Below, in pieces: positions 24,101 to 31,500 of a stretch of 64,000 bases of DNA. The translations under genes were made by a program, and so were the position numbers. The notes below the pieces were generated by a model. The model did no database searches. It saw only the letters and a program-made list of their open reading frames with translations, and was not told the origin of the DNA. Source of the stretch: Hsuehochloa calcarea (taxonomy: Eukaryota > Streptophyta > Magnoliopsida > Poales > Poaceae); the NCBI GenBank assembly GCA_036346395.1, contig CM070599.1:8981232-9045231 (forward strand), read 5' to 3'. Position 1 is the first letter of the stretch, and each line of letters begins with the position of its first letter.

Positions 24101-24627
24101 CGCAGAGACAAATTTGTATAGTTACCTTACATGGTCTATGGTTCTATGCAGCATAGATATGATAAGTATAGAAACTTGAAGGACCACTAACACGGGGGTA
24201 AGTTTTGTTGAGCTGCTTTGGCAAGCCATCAACTAGGAGTATAGGATGCTGAAGTTCTAATAGTTCATTTATAAGTTTTGATGTAAGACTCATCAATTTT
24301 ACATATTGTTTGCTGAATAACACTATAGCAGACACGGATAACATTTTTTATATATCAAGTTGCAGCTTAACATTTATTAACCCATGCTTCCATCTATCAT
24401 CCTGGAGTTGACTTATATGTTTAATTTCATGCAGCTCTGCAATTCTTATTGTCAGCCATGGGGACCCACTACAAATCTTTCAAGCAATACTCAGTGGAAC
24501 CAAGGAAAACTCATCTTTCCTTGAGGAGGTAACTGACCTGAAAAAGAAAGGTCTGCTAGCGCCATCCGTGTTGTCACAGCACCGTAAGTTTGCACTCCTC
24601 ACAGGGGAGCTGCGCCGAGTTGTGTGA
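1540..24627 (+). CDS. Histidine phosphatase (phosphoglycerate-mutase-like) gene, six exons, two transposon-filled introns
   Basis: Exons are 1540-1659, 1772-1852, 1961-2089, 3095-3157, 9218-9337 and 24435-24627, all with GT-AG introns. The product (about 236 residues, the usual size for the plant family) should be a soluble phosphatase or mutase of the histidine phosphatase superfamily. Seen in sequence: the RHG motif at residues 24-26, with H25 the expected phospho-acceptor; SPFSRT with the phosphate-binding Arg at about 88; LRERYFG at about 115; and VSHGD with the second catalytic His in the last exon. Exon phases match at each junction except inside exon 5. The start was chosen because it is the first ATG of the RHG frame and follows a CT-rich leader. 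Substrate cannot be told from sequence; plant relatives include phosphoserine and 2-carboxyarabinitol-1-phosphate phosphatases. Introns are about 112, 108, 1005, 6060 and 15097 bp. Whether full-length mRNA is made across them is unknown. Confidence 0.85.
3650..4061 (+). repeat. LTR-like fragment in intron 4, boundaries unresolved
   Basis: The stretch runs from a TGTTAG start to a CTGCA end and contains the promoter-like string CTATATAAG at about 3923, followed by a pyrimidine-rich tract. This arrangement resembles U3-R of a Ty1-copia LTR. I could not find a matching 5-bp target duplication, so it may be a fragment or a chance resemblance. Confidence 0.3.
4062..5488. other. Intron 4 DNA, nothing recognised
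   Basis: AT-rich intronic sequence between the LTR-like fragment and the solo LTR. An 80-codon open frame at 4619-4861 has no recognisable domain and lies inside the intron, so I treat it as chance. No inverted-repeat element with a target duplication was found. Confidence 0.5.
5494..8894 (+). mobile_element. Solo LTR of a long-LTR Ty3-gypsy element (3.4 kb)
   Basis: The stretch begins TGTAACATCCC and ends GGGTCCGACA. It is flanked on both sides by the 5-bp duplication CTTTC (5489-5493 and 8895-8899). There is no internal region and no second LTR, so this is a solo LTR left by recombination between the two LTRs of an ancestral element. The 3401-bp length fits long-LTR chromoviruses of the Tekay/Del kind (inferred). 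The GC-rich part at about 5640-6660 contains several overlapping open frames, the longest 208 codons at 5920-6546. They are Pro/Ser/Arg-rich without a recognisable domain, and I regard them as composition artefacts. Confidence 0.88.
8900..9217. other. End of intron 4 up to the exon 5 acceptor
   Basis: Intronic sequence between the solo LTR target duplication and the AG acceptor at 9216-9217. It has a T-rich tract at about 9150-9195 suitable as a polypyrimidine tract. Nothing else was recognised. Confidence 0.5.
9218..9337 (+). CDS. Phosphatase exon 5, isolated island, frame broken as sequenced
   Basis: The acceptor AG ends at 9217 and the exon opens with YAEVWAIDEAD. It continues through the family signature EGGESVADVASRLA and ends before a GT donor at 9338. 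This is the family segment expected between exon 4 and exon 6, which identifies it despite its distance. As given, the exon is 120 nt and meets a TGA at codon 37, and it does not supply the phase (2) that exon 6 needs. Its conserved tail, ending in EFYG, is readable in another frame. The differences from a normal family exon look like single-base shortening of short runs (CCC, TTT, GG, CC), totalling about five bases, which would restore the phase. It could be a sequencing artefact or a real disabling mutation. Confidence 0.82.
9338..9477. other. Start of intron 5
   Basis: Host intron sequence following the exon 5 donor, up to where similarity to the truncated gypsy integrase begins. No element end or target duplication is visible at the junction. 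Confidence 0.5.
9478..10500 (-). pseudogene. Gypsy integrase remnant
   Basis: The minus-strand frame shows the HHCC zinc-binding region (HVGHEGIHKTLHRL, then CVICQ, about 10280-10070). The core follows with the first catalytic Asp in SVIDCFSKYTHF and the second in IVSDRDPVFTS (about 9960-9800). A frameshift follows, then LPWAEYCYNTS and a tail that meets a stop before LRDRDKF near 9490. The integrase would bind LTR ends and join them to target DNA. It is truncated at its C-terminus and has at least two frame changes, so it is non-functional. Confidence 0.82.
10540..11720 (-). pseudogene. Gypsy reverse transcriptase and RNase H remnant
   Basis: Minus-strand motifs in order are SPVLLVKKHNGTWRFCVDYR, KLDLRSGYHQVRM, VMPFGLTNA, a damaged catalytic box, FLGPTGYYRKFI, and the RNase H start FIVECDASGTGFGAVL. 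The expected xxDD box reads FYDILIY, so one catalytic Asp is lost, probably by a small deletion. Frame changes separate the fingers from the palm near 11280 and interrupt RNase H near 10640. The product would copy element RNA into DNA. It is inactive here. Confidence 0.82.
11716..12286. mobile_element. Non-autonomous hAT-type element (571 bp)
   Basis: It begins TAGGGATGGCAAT and ends with the inverted copy ATTGCCATCCCTA. Both sides carry the perfect 8-bp duplication AGAAGTAC (11708-11715 and 12287-12294), and removing the element rejoins the gypsy coding sequence. An 8-bp duplication with short inverted ends is the hAT hallmark. The interior is rich in CCCGTACCC-like and CGGGTAT-like subterminal motifs and shows no transposase. 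Confidence 0.93.
12295..12887 (-). pseudogene. Gypsy gag zinc knuckle and protease remnant
   Basis: On the minus strand a stretch reading LTPAEM leads, after a frame change, into CDERYIRGHRCQRLFYIE, a zinc knuckle whose first Cys is displaced. The aspartic protease region follows with GSTHNFISEG (about 12650). The usual DSGSTHNF active site reads VSGSTHNF here, so the catalytic Asp is absent or miscalled. The upstream neighbour (to the right) is the Tat complex, and the join falls near 12888. Confidence 0.72.
12888..14055 (-). pseudogene. Partial second Tat element: gag and start of protease
   Basis: On the minus strand, starting near 13960, the frame reads FNFEPNDASSDGDV, then a hydrophilic gag stretch. 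The gag C-terminal linker follows (HTVKHIYGGSSTYESKRQL, about 13290), then the protease active site region RVLVDGGCSLDILF (about 13060) and HGIVPG. Several frame changes occur. The typical folded capsid core of gag was not recognised, so gag may be internally deleted even here. The sequence stops abruptly near 12888 where the older gypsy element resumes. Confidence 0.7.
14056..14073 (-). promoter_or_regulatory. Primer-binding site of the partial Tat element
   Basis: Minus-strand TGGCGCCGTCCGTGGGGA lies two bases from the LTR end. It is the tRNA-primer type seen in Tat and Athila lineages. Its presence here shows that the left LTR was once a 5' LTR. Confidence 0.8.
14349..14359 (-). promoter_or_regulatory. 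TATA box for sense transcription of the Tat LTR
   Basis: The minus strand reads CTATATAAAGG about 620 bp into the LTR, the expected place at the end of U3. The copy in the right LTR lies at 21940-21950. It should drive gag-pol from the right LTR. Confidence 0.6.
14604..14861. repeat. Array of about nine GTCGTA-N-TACGAC palindromes
   Basis: Units such as AGTCGTAGAAGGACTTACGAC repeat at a spacing of about 31 bp. Each is a near-palindrome of 7-8 bp arms around a 6-8 bp centre. Arms vary between AGTCGTA/TACGACT and GGTCGTA/TACGACC in a compensating way, so pairing is kept. The ninth unit is degenerate. Confidence 0.9.
14878..14885 (+). promoter_or_regulatory. Plus-strand TATA box in the Tat LTR
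   Basis: TATAAATA lies just after the palindrome array and points toward the antisense gene that starts about 0.64 kb further right. The equivalent in the right LTR is at 22473-22480. Promoter activity is inferred. Confidence 0.5.
14979..15519. other. Tat 3' region between LTR and antisense gene
   Basis: No minus-strand coding. It contains diverged palindromic motifs of the LTR type (for example around 15020-15060 and 15130-15190, CTTACGAT and GGTCGTAGTAGGG), and likely holds the leader of the antisense transcript. Confidence 0.5.
15520..16921 (+). CDS. Antisense accessory gene of the Tat element (Transposase_28-like), spliced
   Basis: Runs opposite to pol, in the position known for accessory genes of Tat-lineage elements. 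Exon 1 (15520-16230) starts MAKKVSSGKSRRW. It contains GENGQIHIFQSVF, HPFLTVVLEHFGVEL and VGPNSITIL, matching the pattern of the plant domain called putative gypsy-type transposon (Transposase_28), and later GLTGWHVVADFITRQ. A GTAAGT donor at 16231 and a CACAG acceptor ending at 16314 define an intron. Exon 2 (16315 to about 16434) reads WRLDARVKLACEKSPPPRA. A second intron holds GTCGTA palindromes. Exon 3 (about 16613-16921) encodes an acidic/Ser-rich tail ending in LGSPFSE. At least one frameshift occurs in exon 1 near 15790. Function in this family is unknown. Confidence 0.68.
16463..16571. repeat. Four GTCGTA palindromes in intron 2 of the antisense gene
   Basis: Four units of the same design as the LTR array, such as GTCGTAGAAAAACTTACGAC, spaced 27-31 bp. 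One unit changes both arms together (ATCGTA/TACGAT). Confidence 0.85.
16922..17212. other. Tat non-coding region after the antisense gene
   Basis: AT-rich, with no frame of interest on either strand. It probably holds the 3' untranslated region of the antisense gene. Confidence 0.4.
17213..17745. repeat. Three dispersed copies of a G-box-containing repeat
   Basis: Units start near 17213, 17419 and 17668. Each contains CTAGGAAGTTCCTTCTAGTG, then GGGC, then CCACGTGCAGAGAGGAAAG (CCATGTG in the second), followed by a less conserved GACTAG/CGACCAGT part. Spacing is 206 and 249 bp. The first block is itself a palindrome (CTAGGAAGTTCC with TTCTAG). It lies between the pol stop and the antisense gene. 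Confidence 0.8.
17863..21310 (-). pseudogene. Tat pol remnant: protease, reverse transcriptase, RNase H, integrase
   Basis: Read leftward: protease end with YNAILGRPALAKF (about 21240); reverse transcriptase with DLNKACPKDDFPLPRIDQLV, YSGYHQI, MPFGLKNVGASFQRLM and an intact catalytic box EAYVDDLVVKS (about 20640-20220); a connection region; RNase H start MYFDGSL (about 19535); the integrase zinc region; GLDILGPFPKAPGG (about 18670); and an integrase C-terminus WEGPY, then SNSWNIDQLRKFYV, ending at a stop at 17863-17865. The polyprotein would supply all replication enzymes. Many frameshifts and the lack of gag mean it is not autonomous as given. Catalytic YVDD is kept, so the body may be young or corrupted by sequencing errors. 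Confidence 0.8.
21286..21603 (-). pseudogene. Tat gag start fused directly to protease
   Basis: An uninterrupted minus-strand frame begins MAGEWNEENWFDLADYADVD. After PNDASSDGDV it jumps straight to NRVLVDGGCSLNILF, the protease active site. In the left partial copy about 0.9 kb of gag lies between these two points. This body has therefore lost nearly all of gag by a clean in-frame deletion, joining at a short shared stretch around Asp-Val/Arg-Val. Confidence 0.85.
21643..21660 (-). promoter_or_regulatory. Tat primer-binding site
   Basis: The same 18-base minus-strand sequence as at 14056-14073, two bases from the LTR end at 21663. Confidence 0.85.
21663..22573 (-). repeat. Tat LTR, right (5') copy (911 bp)
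   Basis: Pairs with 14076-14978. It has the same order of sense TATA (21940-21950), palindrome array (about 22199-22455) and plus-strand TATA (22473-22480). Small differences from the left copy are mostly one- to three-base indels. Confidence 0.9.
22199..22455. repeat. GTCGTA palindrome array, right LTR copy
   Basis: Eight to nine units equivalent to those at 14604-14861. The fourth unit is damaged (AGTCGTAGCGAGAACTTCTG). The others keep complementary arms. Confidence 0.88.
22574..23032 (-). pseudogene. Gypsy gag N-terminus
   Basis: Minus-strand frame with EEASDEVSMAQIMQSI, a stop where a Gln codon would be expected, then ALTMHMEGMQQQMGEGA and a Pro/Thr-rich stretch (about 23000-22580). It continues the element whose pol lies at 9478-12887. 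The order (LTR, primer-binding site, gag) and strand fit. Confidence 0.7.
23033..23046 (-). promoter_or_regulatory. Primer-binding site of the gypsy element
   Basis: Minus-strand TGGTATCAGAGCCA, complementary to initiator Met tRNA 3' ends. It lies three bases from the LTR. Confidence 0.85.
23050..23469 (-). repeat. 5' LTR of the gypsy element (about 420 bp)
   Basis: Plus-strand start TGTTAAGGC next to the primer-binding site. The right end is set at the CCCCACA that would give a TGTGGGG start on the minus strand. With no second LTR to align, the outer end is a best guess. Confidence 0.55.
23470..24434. other. Remaining intron 5 up to the exon 6 acceptor
   Basis: AT-rich host intron. The last bases give ATTTCATGCAG as acceptor ending at 24434. 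No element was recognised. A 66-codon minus frame at 24144-24344 has no domain. Confidence 0.55.
24435..24627 (+). CDS. Phosphatase exon 6 with second catalytic His
   Basis: Starts in phase 2 and reads SAILIVSHGDPLQIFQAIL. It continues with PSVLSQHRKFALLTGELRRV and stops with TGA at 24625-24627. The His of VSHGD is the second active-site His of the family. It joins to the EFYG end of exon 5 only if exon 5 is read in the corrected phase. The exon itself is fully open. It lies more than 15 kb from exon 5. Confidence 0.9.
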
Positions 24628-24841
24628 CTTGCTGCGGCTTTGATTGTACTCTGTTATTTAGTAGATAATTATAAATCCGCAAATTCAGTTGGGTGCAGTA
24701 CTTAGCAATTGGGCAGTGATCCAAAAGCAGAAGGAATGCATTTCTGCCCATGAATATTGAACATTACTGACAATTATTCATATTTTTTTGTGACCTTAGA
24801 TCTTTCCTTGTCCTTAAGACTGGCACATATTGAAATTTCAC
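24628..24841. other. 3' flank and probable 3' untranslated region
   Basis: AT-rich DNA after the stop codon. There is no canonical AATAAA near the stop. ATAATTATAAAT at about 24664 may act as a near-upstream element. Confidence 0.4.
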
Positions 24842-24844
24842 TTA

Positions 24845-24961
24845 GGGCCTGTTTGGAACATTCCGATTTCAGAGGAAATTAGTAGAAATTTCACAGGAAA
24901 CTGTCAAACAGTTCATTTTCTACAAGAACGGGGCAAAAAATTCCTGCATTCCAACTAGGCC
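24845..24961. mobile_element. Tourist-like MITE (117 bp)
   Basis: Begins GGGCCTGTTTGGAA and ends TTCCAACTAGGCC, imperfect inverted ends. It is flanked by TTA on both sides (24842-24844 and 24962-24964), the PIF/Harbinger target duplication. Confidence 0.7.
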
Positions 24962-25202
24962 TTAGGATGCTTAAGCTAGTTTCAACTTGGTGAATATTTT
25001 GCCTGAGCAGTTTGAAAAATCATTTGCTACTGACTGTTGAAGTCGTTCATATTGTTTCCGTTGATGCATTTTGCCATAACATTATATGATATAAATTGCT
25101 GCCTTTAACCATTATTATCCCACTTTTATAGCTATCAGTTATTCAAAATAAGAAGACATGATTTATTTGTTAATTATTCAAATTAACAAGATACGATCAG
25201 GC

Positions 25203-25440
25203 TGTTAGAAATGTATATAGTTTAGGGTATTATTTGCATATTGACCCTACCATGTAAATGTTATATTGTCCTTTAGCTCATTGGAATAGATCAAGGGTTA
25301 ATTCCAAGCCAGGGCTAGGGTTTGTGTCAAAGAGAGTCGTCGTCGCCCTCTGGCTACCGTCACCTAAGGACCTCCGTCGCCTTCGTCTCCTCCCTTACTT
25401 CCTCAATCTCCTCTGCTCTGCCTTGTTTGTTTTCCGTGCC
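25203..25440 (+). repeat. Possible copia LTR start, degenerate
   Basis: TGTTAGAAATG followed by AT-rich sequence and then a GC-rich tract. It lies upstream, in the same orientation, of the copia reverse transcriptase remnant at 26990. No primer-binding site or second LTR was found, so this is tentative. Confidence 0.3.
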
Positions 25441-25560
25441 GCCCCTAGATCCCGAGTGCCACCTGCTCCCTAAGGGCCACCAGCTTCTGTGCTCCGGATT
25501 GCCCCTAGATCCCGAGTGCCACCTGCTCCCTAAGGGCCACCAGCTTCTGTGCTCCGGATC
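25441..25560. repeat. Perfect tandem duplication, 60-bp unit
   Basis: 25441-25500 and 25501-25560 are identical except for the last base. Units start GCCCCTAGATCCCGAG and end GTGCTCCGGAT. The unit is exactly 20 codons long, so a reading frame through it would be kept. Confidence 0.95.
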
Positions 25561-26989
25561 TCTTGGCCCCGAGCGCCTGTTCCTGTGATGCTGACGTTGC
25601 TGGATCCTGTGCTCCTCTGCACGCCTGATGTTGCCTCAACCCGGATCCTAGGGCTCCTCTGCATCTCGCGTCGTCCATGGCTGGATCCCACACATCCTCT
25701 ACCCTAACACTGCCGAATCTCGTCGCCCCAACGCCGTCAAGTCCCGCCGCCTAAGCGCTGTCAAGTCTTGCCGCCTCAACACTGCCGAGTCCCGCTACCC
25801 TAGCGTTGTTGAGTCCTGCCGCCCAAGCACCGCCGAGTCCCGCCGCCCAAGCTAGGGGTGACAAAAAAGCTCGTTAGTGGGGCTCATTAGCTTGGTTTAA
25901 AATTGCTCCAATTACACTCGTTAATTGGTTAAACATTGAAATGAGTCAATTTCGAGTCGAATTGGATTTCGCTCTGGCTCGGCTCGGCTTGTCTTGTTAG
26001 CTTGGTTCTAAAAAATACTTCCAAACTATAAATAAAATGATATTAAATCAAGCTATGTCAATTTCAAAAAAAAGCTCGGTAAGACGAGTACCTAGCTCAA
26101 TATCCACCCCTAGCCCCTGCGCTTCCGGATCCTGCGCCCCGAGCCTCCTAGATCTAGTGACTTGGCCCTCCATGCTTTACCTCCCGCCTGGATTCGACGC
26201 CCCGAGCCTCCCGCACGCGTCACCTCGACGGCTCGACGGCGCGACAGAGCGGCCGAAGCGGCCGGCCGACTTCTTGCCGCCTACTGAATCCACTGTCGAG
26301 CGTCGCCTCGGGCCTCCCAGCCGACGCTTTCGGTGTTGATGCGGCCCCTCCAACCTCTCCTTCGAGCGCCCGATGCTGCCCGCCAATCACGCGCCCCAAG
26401 CATCATGTATCCGCGTGACCCGGTCCTCCCCTGCTCTGCCTCCACTATCAACCCCGCATTGCTGCTCGAGCGCAGCTCTTCTTCCCCGTGCACCGTGTCT
26501 CCCCTGGGTTGCGTCGTTGTGCCCCTGACGCCTCTCGAGTGCTGCCTTCCCCGAGCCCTTTGCTTTGGGGAGGGCTGCCTTTGGCTCCTCTTCCTTGGGT
26601 TGCGCCCTAGTAACCCCGAGCGACGCCTCCCTATGCCGTAGCTGCCACTGAGGTGCCTCATCGTGCTCTACTCCGAGAGCCGACTCGACGAGCTGCCGCC
26701 TGGATCTTGCGTCTGGCGGTGCTCACATGGATCCCGTGCCTAACAGCTCCCCTGCCCAATGTCGACGTTGGCCACCGTGTCTCCTAGATAGAGGTCGAGT
26801 GTCGCCCCTCACACGCGCCGCGGTCGCCAGCGACAAGACTGCCTCCCTCTGTGAGTGGCTCGCCGAGGCAAATGCCACTGTGTTGCGGGCCTAAATCGAG
26901 CGGCTCGAACACGACTCTCCGCACTCCTAGTCGCTAAGCGCCCAGGCGACGTCAACCTCCATAGCAGCGAAGTCTTCGTCGTCACCTCT
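25561..26989. other. GC-rich degenerate tract with short CCGCC-type repeats
   Basis: Loose repeats of GCCGAGTCCCGCCGCC and related strings at about 25720-25850 and again after the MITE. Several opposing open frames exist because of high GC, none with a recognisable domain. It could be the low-complexity linker of a copia polyprotein, which lies before reverse transcriptase, but I cannot show that. Confidence 0.45.
25853..26112. mobile_element. hAT-like MITE (260 bp)
   Basis: Begins TAGGGGTGAC and ends TATCCACCCCTA, with inverted ends. The flanking 8-mers GCCCAAGC and GCCCCTGC match at six of eight positions. It is an AT-rich insert with GCTCGGCTCGGCTTG-type subterminal repeats inside an otherwise GC-rich tract, which supports insertion. 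Confidence 0.72.
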
Positions 26990-27640
26990 GTCTCGGTACT
27001 CGGGCGTTCGACAGTGGCCCATCTCTCAAATGGACGTCAAGAATGCTTTTCATAATGGCGAGATGTGTGAGGAAGTCTACATGCAGCTGCCCCTGGGTAT
27101 TCTGTCCCTGATGATTTGGTTTGTCGCATTCGTCGTTCTCTTTATGAGCTCAAATAAGCCTCTTGTGCTTTGTTTGACCGCTTCTCCTTTGTTGTCACTA
27201 CTGTCGGCTTTTCTGCCAGTGATCATGGCGCTGCTCTCTTCATACACACATTTCCTCAGGGTCGAACGCTTCTCCTTCCCTATGTGGATAATGTGGTTAT
27301 TATTGGGGATGACTCTCAACACATTGACTTGGTGAAGGAGCGTCTCAGTGAGCAGTTCTTAATGTCTGATTTGGATCCTCTTCGTTACTTCCTTGAGATT
27401 GATGTCGCTTCTACGACTGAGGGCTACTACCTATCCTAGAAGAAGTACATTCAGGATATCATTAGTTGCGCTTGTCTCACTAATCAGCGCATGGTGGATA
27501 CTCATATGGAGCTTGGCGTGCACCTTCGGCCTACTGATGGCGAAGCCTCTTGAGGACCCCACTCACTACCGTCATTTTGTCGAGAGCGTCGTCTACTTAA
27601 GATCACTCGACCTAACATTTCTCACCGGTGCATCCTAAAT
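26990..27640 (+). pseudogene. Ty1-copia reverse transcriptase fragment
   Basis: Frames in order contain QWPISQMDVKNAFHNGEM, EEVYMQLPLG, FSASDHGAALFIHTFPQGRT, LLPYVDNVVIIGDD, LSEQFLMSDLDPLRYFLEID and YLSEKKYIQDII-like sequence with a stop. The catalytic YVDD reads YVDN. There are at least four frame changes. Similarity stops near 27640 just after the HLRPTDG-type motif. It is a truncated dead remnant. Confidence 0.82.
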
Positions 27641-28538
27641 ATAATCATGTCTACCTGCGTCTTGAAACGTAAGTGCAGATCGTGTCAATATTTGAAACTT
27701 CACCACTATAAACAGCCGGTGGGTTTAAAGGCTTCTATTCGCTTTGAGGGCTAGAAGAAAGAATCATATAAATCCTCTCAGCAATGGAGAGAACAATTAG
27801 AAGGATCTAGACTACATATTTTACGGGACATGATTATATTGGTATAAGTTAATAATATATCTATTATCACTGTTGCCACCTAGCTGCATAATTTTGTGGT
27901 ACAGCTACTGGTTAAGATGATTGATTTTAATTAATAACTCCTCGCACATGATTGATGGCGTGGCTGGCCAAAAAGGTCAAATTTAGAAATAAATTGATTG
28001 AAGGGTTCTTAATAAATTATTATTGTAGCTGGTCAAAAAGGTCAAATTTAGAACTAAGTTGATTGAAGGTTCTTAATAAATTATTATTAAAAATAGATTA
28101 AATAATAAAAAACTCGTCTTATGATATGATTGTTGGAAAACTCAACCGTCATAGCCGCTTGATGTGATGCACCGCCGTTCGTCTGTACTTGTTGGGTATA
28201 TCACCATAAATCCTCAACATTTTCATACTTGATAATTCCTTTTTATCGTGGTGGCCTGGTGGGTTCCAAGAATGCTTAGTTAGAGCTTGTTTGGATAGGG
28301 AATTCTGTGGTAATTTTTAGGACATTTGAGCAAAATCCTAGAAGTCCATGAAAAATCTACCTCGTCTAAAAATTCCCTTGTATTTTTCTATTTTAAGATG
28401 CAACAACTAATTAACAATCTTTACCTTACAGCTAAAATTTTATTATTCACTGAATTTGGTGGAAAATTCCTTAATTTTATGACGCCTGATACGAGACACG
28501 CAAATCAGGAGAAACAGGTAGAAAGCTCAGCTCCGAAG
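27641..28538. other. Intergenic DNA left of the chromovirus
   Basis: AT-rich. Apart from a tandem duplication at 27962-28089 I saw nothing specific. Before the chromovirus inserted, this DNA was directly upstream of 62101, so it may hold former distal promoter sequence of the peroxidase gene. Confidence 0.5.
27962..28089. repeat. Tandem duplication, 64-bp unit
   Basis: Two units share CAAAAAGGTCAAATTTAGAA and GGTTCTTAATAAATTATTAT, with a few substitutions and one indel. Older than the 60-bp duplication at 25441. Confidence 0.85.
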
Positions 28539-28543
28539 ACATC

Positions 28544-31500
28544 TGTGACGCCCCCGGGATTATTAAGCTTATAATGATTAGTCACCACTTGACCCTATCA
28601 TCATAAGCATAATAACTCGTGACGCCGAGGAATGTATACTTCCCAGAGTGCAGTATACACCCCTCTCACAAAAGTTCATGCATCAATTACATTCAATCAC
28701 ATAGAACCGAAAGCACAGAACAAAATAAAGACATACATAATAATATTCAAGAGTAAATACAACAAAGAGGCCAACCGGCCAACAGTAAATATTACAACAA
28801 TGGAAGCAAAAGTGTCATAAGATGGCGATAAACAAAGAGCCCAACGGTGTGCCTTTACCCACAAGGCAACCGACTGTGCCGTGACTAAGCCGTCGAACCC
28901 AAAGACATCTCACGTAAATGAAGCCCTAGGGGCTCACCTTCTTCCTCTGCAGAACAAAAGCGACCCGACAAAGAAAAGTGGGTGAGTACTTTGAATGTAC
29001 TACGCAAGATATATAAGAATGATAACAGATCTGCATAATAACTATATGCAAGCTTATTTAAGTGAGCAGGCTAGGACTCAAGTTTGTAAGCATAAAGCAA
29101 GTTTTATTTGCAATAATGTAATAGATCAAAGGCAATTTTACAACCTGATTTTATTTGATAAAAGCAAGAGTAATCAAGTATCAACAACAAGAAAAGCGAT
29201 CTGGAAGTGGCTAACCCAATAGCCACCACAATAGCATGAATTACCCATTCATGCCAACCATGTCAAGTTTTAATTTTAAAACAAAAACAGCTTGTTGAAG
29301 CCTAGATCTTGCGGAAATCCCCAAGCGTGTCCATAACCTAGGACGAGGCTATTCGAATAGTTTTATCCTGCGCAGGTGTACCATTTTACCCACACGCCCG
29401 GACCGCCTTTTGCCAAGCTATTAAGCACACTTCCTTAGGTATCTTTACACAGCTAAGTCCTACGAGACTTTTCCAATATTATGTATTACCTTCGAGTCGC
29501 CTGTATGGATAGAAACCCATACGCTGTGTCGGGTCGTGGCTGACCTCGGACAACTACCCCTCACGGGTAAAGCCTCGGACAAGCTGCGACGCCCTCGAGG
29601 TGGAGAGTCCATCCGGAAACTCCACCACCGCACAACCAACACAAGAACACAATTCCTTTTTCACACAACACACACAACGCCTCCTGCGACTCGGAGATAA
29701 CACACTCCAAAGTACTAGGTCAAGAGGGTCCCATATAACCCTCATGTGGTTAGTACGCATAAAAGTGCTTGGATCGATTGGCGCAAGCAACAATTCGGTC
29801 CTTAGGGACCTGGGCACCTTTCCTTGTCACACCCAACAATCACACCAACATGCCATTGTGCCCAAGTCAAATCGTTTTGTTTCATTTTCGGTTTTTACAA
29901 AACAAAAGCATAAGGTACTGAACCAAAAATAAACAAAATGATTTGTGTGATCAAGGTCATCGACTAAGTCGATAACGCCCAATTCTACAGGTAGCTAAGC
30001 ATTTCTAAGCATGACATCGCAAAGGCAAAGAAAAGAGCATAATTAAATCAGGGCTCTAATTCACCAAATGATGATAATAACTTATGGTTGTGGCGGGATA
30101 ACATTTTAATGGCAACAATGCATTAGGAATAGCTACCTCTAAACAGGCAAAAATAATTGGACACAAAAGCAATGCATACATATAGTTTGTAAACAAGATA
30201 TTAGACTTTGAAAGTAATGGGACATTTATGATCAAATATCTTGCCTTGTCAAGCTTCGTTGTTTTCTTTGCAGAGGGTCACTCGATATTATCAATATTGT
30301 CGCAACCTATCGAAAGAACCAACAAGAACCAATAAGGCGAAACCTCAAAAGATGCAACAAAGAAACTCGGCCAAAAAGACCTCCAATTTTTACAGTAGAA
30401 AGAACATAATTTTTATGAACTAAAGCAACAAGAACCAATTGATTTGGATTCTCAATGCAAAAGTTATGACCAAAATATTTTCATCGGCGGATAAAAGGAA
30501 ACAAAGACTATTTACTAAGCAAGGATTTAAACGCAATTTTCTAGAATGATACAACACTGAAATTTTTATGATAAATCAAGCATCTTATAAGATGAAACAT
30601 TCAATGGATTCATCTCATTTGGAGCTTGCAATAATTATTTATGAGTTTTCTAAGATTCACTATTTTTACATTGTAAAGATAATCGTTTAATGTTTACTTT
30701 CAAAATAAAACTTTTACGCATCGAGATAAATGAGCAACCTATCTTTGGAAATAAGTTTACTAAGAATGAAAAATAAAGGCCTTGGTTTTATCATTTTTGA
30801 AGTTACCGAAAATTACTTATGCATTTTAGAAGATAAAACTATTTTTCAGCTTGATAAATAACTCTACCCGAGAAATATAACCCGATAAACGACGTGGAAG
30901 AACATGGGTCAAGATCATCGATCCAACGTTCCACACGCGCAGAACAGAGCGAACAGCGAACCCTAAGCATCGACCGTTGGATGAAAAATTAACGAACTAG
31001 ATGCCAAAGGATGTCGGCGGTCCGAACGTTTACGCATATGAACCGCTGATCTTGGATCCAACGGTCCACGCGGATCGAACCGCTCGGACGGTCCGAACGT
31101 TCATTCAATCCGACCGCTGATCTTGGATCCAACGGTCCACGGTAACGCCGATCAAACGCTCGCCCTATTTTCATCCGACAAAACGACGGTGAAGGAGGAT
31201 CATCGCCGCGACTCGCCGCGGCGGTGTGAGCAATACCCAAAATGGGTTGCTAACAATCTTGCGCACCCAAAGGAACCAAAAATTTCAGTATGGCGTTCTA
31301 GAACGGCAAGCCGGAGATGACAGAGATGACGAAACTACTAAAAGCGAAAATGGCAAATGAGCTCTGCTGCGATCCAAGCAAGCGGTGCCAATCAACTAGG
31401 GACTAAAAGAGGGGTTACCGAGCACGGAGAATGAACGAGAGAGGATCGAGTCGCTCGGCAGTGAGAAATGCGGATTTCGGCCGAAAATGGGAAATCAATT

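Noticed and set aside
26281..26661. 126-codon minus-strand Arg/Gly-rich frame
   Set aside because: A GC-rich degenerate tract with open frames on both strands and no recognisable domain.
28283..28380. Second Tourist-like MITE starting GAGCTTGTTTGGATAG
   Set aside because: No matching inverted end or target duplication was found downstream.
28995..29222. Short open frames in the chromovirus LTR as genes
   Set aside because: The same DNA in the other LTR (about 47300-47500) has frame-changing indels, and no domain is recognised.
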